A stretch of DNA of 64,000 nt from Pseudomonas eutrophicaquae (GCF_023544715.1 NZ_JAMJEZ010000006.1:1-64000); one strand, 5' to 3'. Counted from the stretch's first letter, positions 8,567 to 19,231 are shown. Numbers and translations: made by a program. Notes: generated by a model from the sequence alone, not told the origin.

Positions 8567-9696
8567 GTGGCATCACGCCGCTGCTCGACACCCTGCTGCA
8601 TCAGGTGCTGGGCAAGCGGGTCGATCTGCCGCTGAGCAAACCGCTGAACCAGCCGGTCACCCCACTCCTGCCTGCAGAGGCCGTTCGCGCCCTGCAGAGT
8701 GATTCTCGCCTCGAACCTTCCGCCCTGCAGGCGCGTCCGCAAGCGCCGGTGCCGATCCTTGATGGTCAGCCTGCGGCAGGTGGGCGGGCCGCCAAAGCAC
8801 CTGCGCTGCCACCGTCGGCAACCACCACCCTGAGCCCCGCGGCCCGGCTGATTGCCGATGTGCTGAGCGGCTACTCTGGGCAGCCATCTGTACTGAAACC
8901 CGCGGCCCCGCTGCTCATGCCGGGGGAGCTGCCCTCCCTGGACACCCCGAAGCTGGCAAATCAGCTGCAGCAGAGCATCAGCAGCAGCGGGCTGTTCTAT
9001 GAGGCCCATCTGGCGCGCTGGCAGCGGGGCGAACTGCCCTTGCCGCTGCTGCAGCGCGAGCCGCAGGCCTGGCTGCTGGCCGCGCGTCCTGAGTCGGCAA
9101 CGGCCCGCCCGGGGAGCGCTGAGGTTGCGGCCTCGGCAAATCCTGCTGGCGTCGGGCAACCCGCGCCTGCGCTGGTAGGAGGGCTGCTGGATCGGGCCGT
9201 GCAGCTGTTGGCGCGCAGCGGCGCAGTGCCGCTCGAGGCGGGCGATGAAGGGGCGCGCGCTCCGGTGTTGCCGCAGGATCCAGCCAGTATCCGCGAATCC
9301 CTGCACGGTCTGATTCGCCATCAGCTGGAGCTGCTGGTAACCCCTTCGCTGCGCTGGGAAGGGGCGATCTGGCCGGGCACCTTCATGAGCCTGCTACTGG
9401 AGCGGGTCGATGAGGATGACGCACGCCAGGAGGCCTCCGCGCAGGATGGTGAGGAGGCGGGCAGCACGCCGGAATGGCAGGTGCAGTTTTCGGTACGCTT
9501 CGAGCGGCTGGGGGAGCTGAGTGTGGCGGCGCGCTGGAAGGGCGAGCAACTGTCGATGGCGCTGGGCAGTGATTCGCTGGCACTGCTGGAGCGCTTTGCC
9601 GTGGATCGGGCGCAGCTGCGTGAGCGCCTGCTGGACTACGGGTTCGCCGAGGTCGAGCTGCAGGCCATCGACAGTCGCGAGGAGCGCCCCCTGTGA
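8563..9696 (+). CDS. Second FliK-like (hook-length control C-terminal domain) protein
   Basis: A 377-residue protein starting with GTG inside the fliT stop overlap. The first 200 residues are Ala/Pro-rich and variable. The last ~130 (from about residue 245, RESLHGLIRHQLELL) resemble the FliK C-terminal fold: a substrate-switch-like beta region (WQVQFSVRFERLGELSVAAR) and terminal helices (LRERLLDYGFAEVELQAID). The canonical fliK is at the left edge of the window, so this is a paralogue. It overlaps by 4 bases with a gene for a free FlhB C-domain, the natural partner of a FliK C-domain. Its role is unknown. Confidence 0.75.
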   Translation: MSGITPLLDTLLHQVLGKRVDLPLSKPLNQPVTPLLPAEAVRALQSDSRLEPSALQARPQAPVPILDGQPAAGGRAAKAPALPPSATTTLSPAARLIADVLSGYSGQPSVLKPAAPLLMPGELPSLDTPKLANQLQQSISSSGLFYEAHLARWQRGELPLPLLQREPQAWLLAARPESATARPGSAEVAASANPAGVGQPAPALVGGLLDRAVQLLARSGAVPLEAGDEGARAPVLPQDPASIRESLHGLIRHQLELLVTPSLRWEGAIWPGTFMSLLLERVDEDDARQEASAQDGEEAGSTPEWQVQFSVRFERLGELSVAARWKGEQLSMALGSDSLALLERFAVDRAQLRERLLDYGFAEVELQAIDSREERPL

Positions 9697-9986
9697 GCCC
9701 CAAGGATGACAAGACCCCGGCCCATCGCCGTCAGCAGGCGCTGGCGCTGTCCTATGCCGAGGGCGATGTCGCGCCCCGGGTGGTCGCCAAGGGTTATGGT
9801 GCGGTGGCCGAGCGGATCATCGCCGAGGCGCGCCAGTATGACATTCCGGTGCATGGCTCCCCGGAGCTGGTCAATCTGCTGATGCAGGTCGATCTGGATG
9901 CACATATTCCACCGCAGCTCTATCAGGTGGTCGCTGAGTTGCTGGTCTGGGCCTACAATCTCGAGCGCGAGCAGGCGCCGCGCTGA
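9693..9986 (+). CDS. Free-standing FlhB C-terminal-domain-like protein (FhlB/FlhX type)
   Basis: A 97-residue soluble protein that aligns with the part of FlhB after its self-cleavage site. ALALSYAEGDVAPRVVAKG here matches AVALAYREGQMEAPQVIAKG in FlhB (23328-24500), and the tail PPQLYQVVAELLVWAYNLE matches PAELYTAVAEVLAWAYRL. It has no membrane helices and no NPTH motif. Related stand-alone FlhB-C proteins exist in other bacteria and can partly replace the cleaved FlhB-CC. The GTG start overlaps the stop of the FliK-like gene (GTGA). Confidence 0.88.
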   Translation: MSPKDDKTPAHRRQQALALSYAEGDVAPRVVAKGYGAVAERIIAEARQYDIPVHGSPELVNLLMQVDLDAHIPPQLYQVVAELLVWAYNLEREQAPR

Positions 9987-10267
9987 AGGGCGCGCACCGC
10001 GCTGTTTTCCCTGCAATGTTTCCCATCCGAGCGCTGTGCGCCGTCGACGAACACGATATGCTGAGAGGGTGCAGGGGGCGTTTTGCGTGCTCTGTCGGTA
10101 TCGCCTAGGGTGATGCCGGGGGATGTGAAGACCGTTATGCCGGACAGGGGCCGGCTGCAGGGGCGGTCCGCAGGCCGGGCGGAGCGGTGTCTTTGCCCAG
10201 ACTGCCATCATTCACTGTTTGAGAATGCGCTGCTGACCTGCCAGCGCCCATCAAGGATTTGCCCACC
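9987..10267 (+). promoter_or_regulatory. fhlB-motA intergenic region
   Basis: A 281-base non-coding interval before the motor-chemotaxis operon. It should hold the motA promoter and possibly a terminator. GC-rich inverted sequences occur around 10140-10185 (GCCGG...CCGGC). I could not find a TAAA-N15-GCCGATAA sigma28 site or a clear sigma70 pair. Confidence 0.4.
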
Positions 10268-11137
10268 GTGCTCATCGCCATCGGATTCGTCGTTCTCATC
10301 CTGTCGGTCTTCGGCGGCTTCGTGCTGTCTGGCGGCAGCCTTGGACCGCTCTATCAGCCCACCGAGTTCCTGATGATCGGCGGGGCGGCTATCGGCACCT
10401 TCATTGCCGCCAACAACGGCAAGGTCATGAAGGCCACCCTCAAGGTCACCCCGCGTCTCAAGTACACCCTCAAGTACAACAAGGCGCTGTACATGGACCT
10501 GATGGCGCTGCTCTACACCGTGCTGTCCAAGGCGCGGCGCGAGGGCATGCTGTCGATCGAGAAGGATGTCGAAAACCCCGCAGAAAGTCCGCTGTTCAAG
10601 GATTATCCGCGCCTTCTGGCTGACTCGATGATCCTCAACTTCCTCACCGACTACCTGCGTCTGATGATCAGCGGCAACATGAATGCCCACGAACTCGACG
10701 AGCTGATGCTTCACGAAATCGAGGAGTTCGAGCACGAATCGCACCTGCCTTCCGATGCCCTGACCAAGGTCAGTGACGCCCTGCCGGCCTTCGGTATCGT
10801 CGCGGCGGTGATGGGGGTGGTGAAGGCACTGACCGCCGCCGACGCCTCGCCGGATGTGATGGGGCAGATGATTGCTCACGCCCTGGTCGGTACCTTTGTC
10901 GGTATTCTGCTGGCCTATGGCTTCATCACCCCGCTGGCCAACCGGATCGACCGCCAGGTTGCCGAGGCGATGAAGGTGCTGCAGTGCATGCGTGTCACCC
11001 TGCTGGCCAGCCTCAACGGTTATGCCCCGCAGCTGGCCGTGGAGTTCGGCCGCAAGGCGCTGCACAGTGCCGAGCGCCCTGGCGCGGCCGAGCTTGAGGA
11101 GCATGTGCGTAACAGCAAGTCGGGAGGCGCCAGCTGA
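10268..11137 (+). CDS. motA: Flagellar stator protein MotA
   Basis: Inner-membrane proton-channel subunit of the stator, partner of MotB. I prefer GTG 10268 (MLIAIGFVVLILSVFGGFVL, 289 residues), which has AAGGA about 10 bases upstream; a TTG at 10259 is too close to that ribosome site. There are four hydrophobic segments: two N-terminal, and two around residues 170-220 (FGIVAAVMGVVKAL and a following helix). A large cytoplasmic loop lies between them. The sequence is enteric-like in the loop and end. Overlaps motB by one base (TGATG). Confidence 0.96.
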   Translation: MLIAIGFVVLILSVFGGFVLSGGSLGPLYQPTEFLMIGGAAIGTFIAANNGKVMKATLKVTPRLKYTLKYNKALYMDLMALLYTVLSKARREGMLSIEKDVENPAESPLFKDYPRLLADSMILNFLTDYLRLMISGNMNAHELDELMLHEIEEFEHESHLPSDALTKVSDALPAFGIVAAVMGVVKALTAADASPDVMGQMIAHALVGTFVGILLAYGFITPLANRIDRQVAEAMKVLQCMRVTLLASLNGYAPQLAVEFGRKALHSAERPGAAELEEHVRNSKSGGAS

Positions 11138-12117
11138 TGGCAGGGGGTGACGAACACCGGCCAATCATCATTGTCCGGCGCAAGAAGGTGGTGCATGGCC
11201 ACCACGGCGGCGCCTGGAAGATTGCCTTTGCCGACTTCATGACCGCACTGATGGCACTGTTTCTGGTGCTCTGGGTGCTGTCCTCTTCCAGCCCCGAGCA
11301 GAAGCAGGCGGTGGCGGAGTACTTCCGCACGCCGCTGGTGGTGGCGATGGCCGGTGGCGATCGCAACACCGCCAGCACCAGCGTGATTCCGGGCGGTGGC
11401 CCGGATGCCAGCTTCTCCGAAGGGGAGCGTGACCGCATCGACCCGCGCGAGCAGCAGCTCCTGGCTGAGGAGCGCGAGCGGATGTCCGATCTTGAGGAGC
11501 GCATCGAGGCGGTGATCAGCAATGACCCGCTGCTGAGTGATCTGCGTGAGCAGATCCTCATTGAGGCGACTCAGGAGGGCTTGCGCATCCAGCTGGTGGA
11601 TACCGAGCAGCGCCCGATGTTCGAGCGCGGCAGCGAGCGGGTGGCGCCCTACATGCGCAGCCTGCTGCGCACCCTAGCGCCGATGCTCAATGAGCTGCCC
11701 AACAGCATCCAGATCAGTGGCCACACCGACAGCGTGCCCTACGCTGGTGGCGAGTCCGGGTACAGCAACTGGGAGCTGTCGGCGGATCGTGCCGGTGCCT
11801 CGCGCCGTGAGCTGATCGCCGGCGGCCTGGACCCCAACAAGTTGCTGCGGGTATCTGGCATGGCTGACCGTCTGGTGCTGGAGGGGGCGGAGCCCTCAGA
11901 TGCACGCAACCGGCGCATCACCGTGGTCGTGCTCAATAACCGGGTGGCCGAGGCGATCCTCAATCCGCGGGAAACTGATCTGAAGCAATCCGCGGCGCCT
12001 GCATCGGCTATACCTTCTGCCAACGAGGCGAGCGCGCCGGCCGCGCCGTCGGTCATTGCGCCGGTCAACAGTGCGCCGGGTATCTCGATACCCGCCGTGC
12101 CGGGCAACGCGCGTTAA
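11137..12117 (+). CDS. motB: Flagellar stator protein MotB
   Basis: A 326-residue peptidoglycan anchor of the stator. A short cytoplasmic head (PIIIVRRKKVVHGHHGGAWK) precedes the single helix whose ADFMTALMALFLVLWVL carries the proton-binding Asp of ADFMTA. A plug/linker and an OmpA-like peptidoglycan-binding domain follow (SGHTDSVPYAGG, YSNWELSADRAGASRREL). The GGYSNWELSADRA region and the PGGG/EYFRTPL stretch strongly recall E. coli MotB. The C-terminus is Ala/Pro-rich. Confidence 0.97.
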   Translation: MAGGDEHRPIIIVRRKKVVHGHHGGAWKIAFADFMTALMALFLVLWVLSSSSPEQKQAVAEYFRTPLVVAMAGGDRNTASTSVIPGGGPDASFSEGERDRIDPREQQLLAEERERMSDLEERIEAVISNDPLLSDLREQILIEATQEGLRIQLVDTEQRPMFERGSERVAPYMRSLLRTLAPMLNELPNSIQISGHTDSVPYAGGESGYSNWELSADRAGASRRELIAGGLDPNKLLRVSGMADRLVLEGAEPSDARNRRITVVVLNNRVAEAILNPRETDLKQSAAPASAIPSANEASAPAAPSVIAPVNSAPGISIPAVPGNAR

Positions 12118-12138
12118 CCCCACAGCCTGGATGCTTGC

Positions 12139-14451
12139 ATGGATATCACTGATTTCTACGATACCTTCTTCGAGGAAGCTGCCGAGCTGCTGGGTGACAT
12201 GGAGCGTTACCTGCTGGAGCTGGATATCGAGCATCCGGACCCGGAGCACCTCAACGCCATCTTCCGCGCCGCCCACTCGATCAAGGGTGGCGCGGGCACC
12301 TTCGGCTTCGATGTGCTGCAGAAGACCACGCACATCTTCGAGAACCTGCTCGACCACCTGCGCCGCGGTGAACTGACCCTGCGCCGCGATATCGTCGACC
12401 TCTTTCTGGAAACCAAAGACATGCTGCAAGATCAGCTGGACGCCTATCGCAACAGTGCCGAGCCGGATGCGGAAGCCTTTGCGCGCATCTGTCGGGTCCT
12501 GCAGCAGCTGGCCGAGGAGGAAATCGGTCAGGCCGGTGCGCCGGCGGCAGCGCCTGCAGCGGCGGCGCCGACTCCGGCCCCTGCACCGGTCGCCACATCC
12601 GCGAGCGTCGCCCCGAGCGAAGCCATCGAGGCCCAAGATGGCGAGGCTCGCCTGTGCGTGGCCCTGCTGGGGGTCGCCGAGAAGGATCGTCAGCTGCTGG
12701 TCGAGGAGCTGGGGCAGTTCGGGCGCATCATCAAGACCTCGGGCGATGAGCAGCGCTATGAAGTCGAGCTGTTGAGCAGTGAGGAGCCGGACGACATCGA
12801 GGCGGTGCTGTGCTTCGTGGTCGATGCCGACCAGCTGGAAATCTGTGTGCTTGGCATTGCCGACAGCCCCGCCGCTGAAGCAGCGCCTGCGCCGGCACCC
12901 ACGCCGCCGGCCGCCCCCGTGCCGGCCGCGCCCAGCAGCCCGGCGGCCAGTGGCGATGACGACGATCTGGAAGCCCTGTTCGAAGCCAACCAGAGCCTGT
13001 TCGCGGCCCTGCACAGCCAGGGCGCGGTCGAGCCAGCGGGCGCCGTAGCGCCTGCTGCTGTTGAACCGCCTGTGGTTGAACCGCCAGTCAGTACACCGGC
13101 GCCGGCCCCGATCGCCGCTCCCGTGGCGCCTGCGGCCCCGGCACCCAGCGCGCCAGCGCCCCGTGCCCCCGCTGCGCCGGCCAGTCCGCGCCCGGCGGCG
13201 GACAGCAAGCCTGCGGCGGCCAGCAGTGAGTCCACCAGTCTGCGGGTGCCGGTCGATAAGGTCGATCAGATCATCAACCTGGTCGGTGAGCTGGTCATCA
13301 CCCAGTCGATGCTCGAGCAGACCGTCAGCCAGCTGGGTGGCGCGCTGCATGGCGATCTGGTCAACAGCATGAGCCTGTTGCAGCGCAATGCCCGCGATCT
13401 GCAGGAAGCGGTGATGTCGATCCGTATGGTGCCGATGGACTTTGTGTTCAGCCGCTTCCCGCGCCAGGTCCGTGATCTGGCCGGCAAGCTGGGCAAGGAC
13501 ATCGAGCTGGTCACCGAGGGCAAATCCACCGAGCTGGACAAGAGCCTCGTCGAGCGGATCATCGACCCGCTCAACCACCTGGTACGCAACAGCCTCGATC
13601 ACGGCATCGAGATGCCCGCCGTGCGTGAGGCGGCCGGCAAGCCGCGCACCGGCCGGCTGACTCTCTCTGCCCAGCATCAGGGCGGCAACATCGTGATCGA
13701 TGTGATCGACGATGGCGCGGGGCTGGATCGCGAGAAGATTCTCGCCAAGGCGCGCAGCAACGGTCTGGCCGTCTCCGACAACATGAGCGATGAGGACGTC
13801 TACCAGCTGATCTTCGCTCCGGGCTTCTCCACCGCGGAGAAGGTCACCGACGTTTCCGGGCGCGGTGTGGGCATGGATGTGGTCAAGCGCAACATCCAGT
13901 CACTGGGCGGGCACGTACAGATCCTCTCGCGCAAGGGGCAGGGCACCACCACGCGCATCGTCCTGCCGCTTACCTTGGCGATCCTCGATGGCATGTCGAT
14001 CCGCGCCGCCAACGAGATCTTCATCCTGCCGCTTAGTGCGGTGCTTGAATCCCTGCAGCCGCGCAGCGAGGACATCTACTCGATGGCCGGCACCGATCAG
14101 CTGCTCAAGGTGCGCGAGGAGTACCTGCCGCTGGTGGCGCTGCATCAGGTGTTCAGTGTTGCCGGGGCGCGCACCGAACCGACCGAATGCATCGCGGTGA
14201 TCGTACAGGGCGAGGGGCGCCGCTATGCCCTGCTGGTCGATGAGCTGATCGGTCAGCAGCAGGTGGTGGTCAAGAACCTGGAAACCAACTACCGCAAGGT
14301 GCCCGGCGTGTCCGCGGCGACCATTCTCGGTGATGGCAGTGTCGCGCTGATTCTCGACATCGCCGATCTTTATCGTCTCAGCCGCAACCCGGCTGTCACG
14401 CCGGCCCTGTCGGGGCCGGTGCCTTCTGCACAGGAGAAGATGCTGTCATGA
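12139..14451 (+). CDS. cheA: Chemotaxis histidine kinase CheA
   Basis: Central kinase that phosphorylates CheY and CheB. It has 770 residues. The HPt domain has phosphoacceptor His at residue 46 ([10 protein letters not shown]); a P2-like domain is at about 170-240; the dimerisation domain starts near 365 ([20 protein letters not shown]); the ATPase has [14 protein letters not shown] near 477 and [12 protein letters not shown] near 575; a CheW-like receptor-coupling domain closes the protein. It is longer than E. coli CheA (654) because Ala/Pro-rich linkers at about 133-160 and 245-360 are expanded. The stop overlaps the cheW start (ATGA). Confidence 0.97.
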   Translation: MDITDFYDTFFEEAAELLGDMERYLLELDIEHPDPEHLNAIFRAAHSIKGGAGTFGFDVLQKTTHIFENLLDHLRRGELTLRRDIVDLFLETKDMLQDQLDAYRNSAEPDAEAFARICRVLQQLAEEEIGQAGAPAAAPAAAAPTPAPAPVATSASVAPSEAIEAQDGEARLCVALLGVAEKDRQLLVEELGQFGRIIKTSGDEQRYEVELLSSEEPDDIEAVLCFVVDADQLEICVLGIADSPAAEAAPAPAPTPPAAPVPAAPSSPAASGDDDDLEALFEANQSLFAALHSQGAVEPAGAVAPAAVEPPVVEPPVSTPAPAPIAAPVAPAAPAPSAPAPRAPAAPASPRPAADSKPAAASSESTSLRVPVDKVDQIINLVGELVITQSMLEQTVSQLGGALHGDLVNSMSLLQRNARDLQEAVMSIRMVPMDFVFSRFPRQVRDLAGKLGKDIELVTEGKSTELDKSLVERIIDPLNHLVRNSLDHGIEMPAVREAAGKPRTGRLTLSAQHQGGNIVIDVIDDGAGLDREKILAKARSNGLAVSDNMSDEDVYQLIFAPGFSTAEKVTDVSGRGVGMDVVKRNIQSLGGHVQILSRKGQGTTTRIVLPLTLAILDGMSIRAANEIFILPLSAVLESLQPRSEDIYSMAGTDQLLKVREEYLPLVALHQVFSVAGARTEPTECIAVIVQGEGRRYALLVDELIGQQQVVVKNLETNYRKVPGVSAATILGDGSVALILDIADLYRLSRNPAVTPALSGPVPSAQEKMLS

Positions 14452-14948
14452 CTCAACTGAACGAAACCGGCCTGCCGGCGGCCATGCTCGACGGCCACAG
14501 TCGCGAGTACCTGGTGTTCTCCCTGGGCAGTGAGGAATACGCCATTGATATCCTCAAAGCGCAGGAGATTCGCGGCTATGAAAACGTCACGCGGATTGCC
14601 AACACCCCAGCGTTCATCAAAGGGGTGACCAACCTGCGCGGTGTGATCGTGCCGATCGTCGATCTGCGCATCAAGTTCAACCTGCCGCGCGTCGAGTACG
14701 GCGGTCAGACGGTGGTGATCGTGGTCAATGTCGGGGCGCGGGTGGTGGGCGTGGTGGTCGATGGGGTGTCCGATGTGATGACCCTGACCCAGGAGCAGAT
14801 CAAGCCGGCGCCTGAGTTCAGCCTGTCGCTGTCCTCCGATTACCTGAGCGGGCTGGCCAGTGTCGGTGAGCGGATGCTGGTGCTGGTGGATATCGAGAAG
14901 CTGCTGAACAGCGAAGAAATGGCCCTGGTCGATCGCGTTGCGTCCTGA
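14448..14948 (+). CDS. cheW: Chemotaxis coupling protein CheW
   Basis: Scaffold joining receptors to CheA. 166 residues; the core reads [18 protein letters not shown], then [13 protein letters not shown], the usual receptor/CheA-binding beta-barrel pattern. Translationally coupled to cheA. Its closeness to enteric CheW ([17 protein letters not shown]) fits the enteric-like character of the locus. Confidence 0.97.
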   Translation: MTQLNETGLPAAMLDGHSREYLVFSLGSEEYAIDILKAQEIRGYENVTRIANTPAFIKGVTNLRGVIVPIVDLRIKFNLPRVEYGGQTVVIVVNVGARVVGVVVDGVSDVMTLTQEQIKPAPEFSLSLSSDYLSGLASVGERMLVLVDIEKLLNSEEMALVDRVAS

Positions 14949-15090
14949 GACCCGGCAACGCTGATCCAGAGCAATAACCTGTGCACCTCAGCACCGCATT
15001 CTGAACAACAGGACTGCTCAGGCAGGGCAGCAACAGGCAGACTCACCCTCAAGGCCCGGTAGCGGCCCGCAGGGCACAGTAGGGGGTAAT

Positions 15091-16404
15091 GTGAGCGTTC
15101 TCGACAACATGACCGTGCGCGCCAGCTGGGCGCTGATTCTCGCGGTATTCGCTGTGCTGACCCTGCTGCTGGGTGGCCTAGGCCTGTACGGCCTGAGTGC
15201 TGCAGAGGCGTTGCTGGCCGGCAGCCGGAGCCCCGCGCTGGCCGAGTTTTCGAGCCTGGCGACCACGCTGCGCTGGATAACCATCCTGCTTATGGCTGGC
15301 GTCGGCATTGTGGTGGTCGCAGTGCTGGCGGGGGTGTCGAAGAACGTCATTCAGCCGCTGCAGCGGGTGGTCGAGCACTGCGAGCAGATCGCCGCCGGCG
15401 ATCTGGCCGGGCAGATCAGCGTGCGTAACCAGAACGAGATCGGCAAGCTGTTCACGGCGCTGACCCACATCCAGCAGCGCCTGTCGGAAACCGTCGGCAC
15501 CGTGCGGCACAGCAGCCAGCTGATCGATGAGGGGGCGCAGGAGATTGCCGACGGCAGTAGCAGCCTGTCCAACCGGACCGTGCAGCAGGCCGCCTCCCTC
15601 GAGGACACCGCCAGCAGCATGGAGCAGATCACCTCGACCGTGGATCAGAACGCCGATAACGCCCGTCAGGCCACCCGTCTGGCTGACAGCGCCGCCCAGG
15701 CGGCTCGTCGCGGCGGGCAGGTGGTGGGCGAGGTGGTGCAGACCATGGGCGAGATCAGCAGCAGCTCGCAGAAGATCACCGAGATTATCAAGCTGATCGA
15801 CTCGATTGCCTTCCAGACCAACATCCTCGCCCTGAACGCCTCGGTGGAAGCCGCGCGCGCCGGTGAGCAGGGCCGCGGCTTTGCCGTGGTAGCCGGTGAG
15901 GTGCGTAGCCTGGCCAGCCGCAGCGCCGAGGCCTCGCAGGAGATTCGTGCCCTGATCACCACCTCGGTTGAGCAGGTGGATGCCGGCAGCCGTCTGGTCA
16001 CCCAGGCTGGGGGCGCCATGCAGGAGATCGTCGAGTCGGTGCAGAAAGTGGCCGACATCATGGACGAGATCGCCGCGGCCTCCCAGGAGCAGAGCAAGGG
16101 CATCGCGCTGGTCAATCAGGCGGTCACCCAGATGGATACCGCGACCCAGCAGAACGCATCGCTGGTGCAGGACGCAACGCGCGCTGCCGAGGAGCTGGTC
16201 GGTGAGGCGCGGCGTCTGCGTCAGGCGGTTGATGGTTTTCGCGTGCGCAGCGAGTTCGAGCAGCGCCAGCATCGTGGGCGTACGCCGGCGCGGCCGCAGG
16301 CGGCACAGGCATTAGCCAGCAGTCGACCCCAGTCGCGCCCGGCGGCGCCCAGCGCTTCGTCGGCTCCGAGTGCGGCGGCGGATGACGACTGGCAGAGTTT
16401 CTGA
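15091..16404 (+). CDS. Methyl-accepting chemotaxis protein with almost no periplasmic domain
   Basis: A 437-residue receptor. GTG at 15091 ([13 protein letters not shown]) has GGGGG 4 bases upstream. Membrane helices lie at about 12-34 and 61-82 and leave only about 25 periplasmic residues, too few for a ligand domain. A HAMP domain, methylation helices and the invariant hairpin tip ([20 protein letters not shown]) follow. The C-terminus ends in DWQSF, an xWxxF pentapeptide like the CheR/CheB tether NWETF of E. coli Tsr. It may sense membrane state, cytoplasmic signals or act with the neighbouring Aer-like receptor. Confidence 0.93.
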   Translation: MSVLDNMTVRASWALILAVFAVLTLLLGGLGLYGLSAAEALLAGSRSPALAEFSSLATTLRWITILLMAGVGIVVVAVLAGVSKNVIQPLQRVVEHCEQIAAGDLAGQISVRNQNEIGKLFTALTHIQQRLSETVGTVRHSSQLIDEGAQEIADGSSSLSNRTVQQAASLEDTASSMEQITSTVDQNADNARQATRLADSAAQAARRGGQVVGEVVQTMGEISSSSQKITEIIKLIDSIAFQTNILALNASVEAARAGEQGRGFAVVAGEVRSLASRSAEASQEIRALITTSVEQVDAGSRLVTQAGGAMQEIVESVQKVADIMDEIAAASQEQSKGIALVNQAVTQMDTATQQNASLVQDATRAAEELVGEARRLRQAVDGFRVRSEFEQRQHRGRTPARPQAAQALASSRPQSRPAAPSASSAPSAAADDDWQSF

Positions 16405-16428
16405 GTTCATAATGAAAAAAGATCAACG

Positions 16429-16455
16429 GTGTGCGCGCTGTCTGAATGCGCACAC
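16429..16455 (+). terminator. Hairpin between two receptor genes
   Basis: Perfect 8-bp stem GTGTGCGC/GCGCACAC with an 11-base loop, 24 bases after the receptor stop and just before the ribosome site of the Aer-like gene. No T-run follows, so it may be an mRNA-stabilising or partial-termination hairpin rather than a full terminator. Confidence 0.4.
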
Positions 16456-16481
16456 CACCCATGCCCTGGAGAGCAGTCCGC

Positions 16482-18278
16482 ATGCGCATCAATCAGCCAG
16501 TCACCCAGCGTGAGTACGAACTGCAGGATGATGACTTCCTGATTTCCCGTACCGATCTCAAGGGCGTCATCACCTATGCCAACCCGGCGTTCGTCAAGGT
16601 CAGCGGCTTTACCCATGAGGAGCTGATCGGCGAGAACCATAACCTGGTGCGCCATCCGGACATGCCGCCGGTGGCGTTCGCCAACCTGTGGAGCACCGTC
16701 GAGGCCGGTCACAGCTGGAACGGCTATGTGAAGAACCGGCGCAAGAACGGTGACCACTACTGGGTGCGCGCCAACGTCACGCCCTATTACGAGAACGGCC
16801 GTCTGGCCGGTTATGCCTCGGTGCGGGTGCGTCCGAGCCGTGAGGAAGTGGCGCGCCATGATGCCGCCTACCGTGAAATCATGGCCGGCCGCGGCAAGCA
16901 TCTGACCCTGGATCGTGGCCAGCTGGTTCAGCGCGGCCTGCCGGGCTTGCTGGCCAAGCTGAGCCGGGTCAGCTCGCTGCGCGGGCGCCTGACCGTGATG
17001 GCCGGCAGCTCCATCCTGCTGCTGCTGCTGAGCGGCCTGATCGGACACCTGGGCCAGCAGCCGGGCGCTTCGGCCGCCTATCCGTACCTGCAGATGGGGC
17101 TGGTGGTGATCGGCCTGCTGCTGCTGGGCATGCTGGGCTACTCCACGGCGCGCTCGGTCAACCGGCCGCTGCAGGCGTCACTGGACTTCACGGCCCAGCT
17201 GGCGGCCGGCAACCTGAGCAGCAGCATGCCGGACTTCGGTGACCATGAGCTGGGCAAGATGACCCGTCTGCTGGAAACCATGCGCAAGAGCCTGACCAGC
17301 ATTGCTACCGACGTGAATGCCGGTATCGACACCTTCTCCCACTCCGCCAACGAGATTGCCCGCGGCAACGAAAACCTCGCCTCGCGCACCGAGCAGCAGG
17401 CGGCCTCACTGCAGGAAACGGCAGCGAGCATGGAGGAGCTGACCGGTACCGTGCAGCAGAACACCGCCAACGCCCGTCAGGCCAGCCAGCTGGCCGGGGA
17501 TGCTTCCTCGACCGTGCGCGACAGCGGCCATGTAATGCATCAGGTGGTCGATACCATGGGCGAGATCACCGCGACCTCGCGCAAGATGACCGAGATCATC
17601 AACGTGATCGACTCGATTGCCTTCCAGACCAACATCCTCGCTCTGAACGCCTCGGTGGAAGCGGCGCGCGCGGGTGAGCAGGGCCGCGGCTTTGCCGTGG
17701 TTGCCAGCGAGGTGCGCAATCTGGCTACCCGCTCGGCCGCGGCGGCCAAGGAGATCCGCAGCCTGATCGACAGCTCCTCACGGCAGATCGATGCTGGCGC
17801 CGAGATGGTGCGTACCGCCGAGCAGCGCATCGAGAGCGTGGTGGCGGCGGTGACCCGCGTCAACGACATCATGGGTGAGATTGCCGCGGCCTCGGACGAG
17901 CAGAGCCACGGCATCTCGCAGATCAACCAGGCGGTGGCGCAGATGGATGACGTCACCCAGCAGAACGCCGGGCTGGTGCAAAGCGCCGCTCAGGTGGCCA
18001 AGCGCCTGGAGGATCAGGTGGCTGAGGTGGAACGGGCGATCTCGATCTTCTGCCTGCGCAGTGGCAGTAGTAATGGCAGTGGCCGCGCTGCTGCAGCGAG
18101 CGGCGCCGCCGCGCAGACCACGGCATCCCGCACGACAACGCCCGCCCGGACGACGACCAGTCGCCCCGCGGTCGCACACAGGGAACAGGAGCCTGCGGCC
18201 CCGGTGGCCAAGGGTAATTCAGGCACGTCAGCATCGGGCCGCACTGTGCCGGTCGTCGATGAGTGGGAGTCGTTTTGA
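16482..18278 (+). CDS. aer: Aer-like PAS-domain chemoreceptor (aerotaxis/energy taxis)
   Basis: Receptor of 598 residues from ATG 16482 ([20 protein letters not shown]), with GGAGAG upstream. The N-terminal PAS domain (about 10-125) carries Aer-type sequence: [54 protein letters not shown]. In Aer this domain binds FAD and reads the redox state. Two membrane helices at about 172-190 and 203-222 have almost no periplasmic part, followed by HAMP and the signalling hairpin. It ends in EWESF, a possible CheR/CheB tether, whereas E. coli Aer lacks one. The stop overlaps the cheR TTG. Confidence 0.92.
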   Translation: MRINQPVTQREYELQDDDFLISRTDLKGVITYANPAFVKVSGFTHEELIGENHNLVRHPDMPPVAFANLWSTVEAGHSWNGYVKNRRKNGDHYWVRANVTPYYENGRLAGYASVRVRPSREEVARHDAAYREIMAGRGKHLTLDRGQLVQRGLPGLLAKLSRVSSLRGRLTVMAGSSILLLLLSGLIGHLGQQPGASAAYPYLQMGLVVIGLLLLGMLGYSTARSVNRPLQASLDFTAQLAAGNLSSSMPDFGDHELGKMTRLLETMRKSLTSIATDVNAGIDTFSHSANEIARGNENLASRTEQQAASLQETAASMEELTGTVQQNTANARQASQLAGDASSTVRDSGHVMHQVVDTMGEITATSRKMTEIINVIDSIAFQTNILALNASVEAARAGEQGRGFAVVASEVRNLATRSAAAAKEIRSLIDSSSRQIDAGAEMVRTAEQRIESVVAAVTRVNDIMGEIAAASDEQSHGISQINQAVAQMDDVTQQNAGLVQSAAQVAKRLEDQVAEVERAISIFCLRSGSSNGSGRAAAASGAAAQTTASRTTTPARTTTSRPAVAHREQEPAAPVAKGNSGTSASGRTVPVVDEWESF

Positions 18279-19129
18279 GCATCCAGACAAGCAGCAGCCT
18301 GGGCGGGCGTGATCTGGTTCTGACCGATGCGGACTTCAACCGTATCTGCCAGCTGATCTACGAGCGCGCCGGCATCGTCCTCGCCGACAACAAGCGCGAG
18401 ATGGTCTACAGCCGTCTGGCCAAGCGCCTGCGCCTGCACGGCATCAGCCACTTTGGTGATTACCTGGACCGGCTGGCGCGCCAGCCGGCAGCGCGTGAGT
18501 GGGAGGCCTTCACCAATGCGCTGACCACTAACCTCACCGCCTTCTTCCGTGAGGCGCACCACTTCCCGCTGCTGGCCCAGCACATTGCCGGGCGCAACGA
18601 GCCGGTGCGTGTCTGGTGTGCGGCGGCCTCCACCGGCGAGGAGCCTTATTCGATCGCCATGACCCTGCTGGAAACCCTGCCCTCCAGCGTGGCCAGTCTG
18701 TCCCAGGTGGTGGCAACCGACATTGATACCGAGGCGCTGTCCAAGGCCAAGATGGGCATCTACCCGCTCAAGCAGGTGCTGGAAGTCGGCGAGGAGCGCG
18801 CCCGGCGCTTCTTCCTGCGCGGCAGCGGCGATCGGGTCGGTCTGGCGCGGATTCGTCCGGAGGTGGCCAAGCTGGTGGACTTTCGCCAGCTCAACCTGCA
18901 CTCGCCGCGCTGGGACATCAACGGGCCTTTTGATGTGATCTTCTGCCGCAACATCATGATCTACTTCGACAAGCCGAGTCAGACGCAGATCCTCAAGCGC
19001 TTCGTCAGCTACATCAAGCCCGATGGCCTGCTGATTACCGGCCACTCGGAGAACTTCACCTACCTGACTGAAGACTTCAAGCTGCGAGGCCAGACCGTCT
19101 ATACCCTCGCCGCCAGCGCCAGAAGCTGA
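18275..19129 (+). CDS. cheR: Chemotaxis receptor methyltransferase CheR (TTG start)
   Basis: S-adenosylmethionine-dependent glutamate methyltransferase for receptors. TTG at 18275 overlaps the preceding stop (TTTTGA) and has GGGAG 6 bases upstream, giving [11 protein letters not shown], 284 residues; a GTG at 18263 would lie inside that ribosome site. An N-terminal helical domain ([13 protein letters not shown]...) is followed by the methyltransferase fold with [17 protein letters not shown] and [13 protein letters not shown]. Length and motifs match enteric CheR. The three receptors here carry xWxxF tails that a CheR beta-subdomain could bind. Confidence 0.96.
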   Translation: MSIQTSSSLGGRDLVLTDADFNRICQLIYERAGIVLADNKREMVYSRLAKRLRLHGISHFGDYLDRLARQPAAREWEAFTNALTTNLTAFFREAHHFPLLAQHIAGRNEPVRVWCAAASTGEEPYSIAMTLLETLPSSVASLSQVVATDIDTEALSKAKMGIYPLKQVLEVGEERARRFFLRGSGDRVGLARIRPEVAKLVDFRQLNLHSPRWDINGPFDVIFCRNIMIYFDKPSQTQILKRFVSYIKPDGLLITGHSENFTYLTEDFKLRGQTVYTLAASARS

Positions 19130-19158
19130 AACCCGGCCCTGCACCCGTTCAGGACCTG

Positions 19159-19176
19159 AGCCCTGCAGGCAGGGCT
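19159..19176 (+). other. Intercistronic hairpin between cheR and cheB
   Basis: AGCCCTG/CAGGGCT, 7 bp with a CAGG loop, 29 bases after the cheR stop and 55 before cheB. The 102-base gap is where cheD often sits in betaproteobacteria, but no coding frame was seen. No T-run, so termination is doubtful. Confidence 0.35.
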
Positions 19177-19231
19177 GGGTTGCAGGCGTGCCAGCGGAAG
19201 ACCGGTCTGCGGGCCGTATAGGAGATTTGCC

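Noticed and set aside
9693-9986. FhlB-like gene as a broken piece of flhB
   Set aside because: A complete flhB exists at 23328-24500, and the short gene has its own start, coupling and full FlhB-C fold.
11896-13677. 593-codon minus-strand frame opposite cheA
   Set aside because: High-GC antisense artefact; His/Arg/Gln-rich, no family pattern, and lies wholly inside motB and cheA.
19130-19231. Missing cheD between cheR and cheB
   Set aside because: The 102-base gap is too short and has no frame resembling CheD; it is not a decayed gene as far as can be seen.
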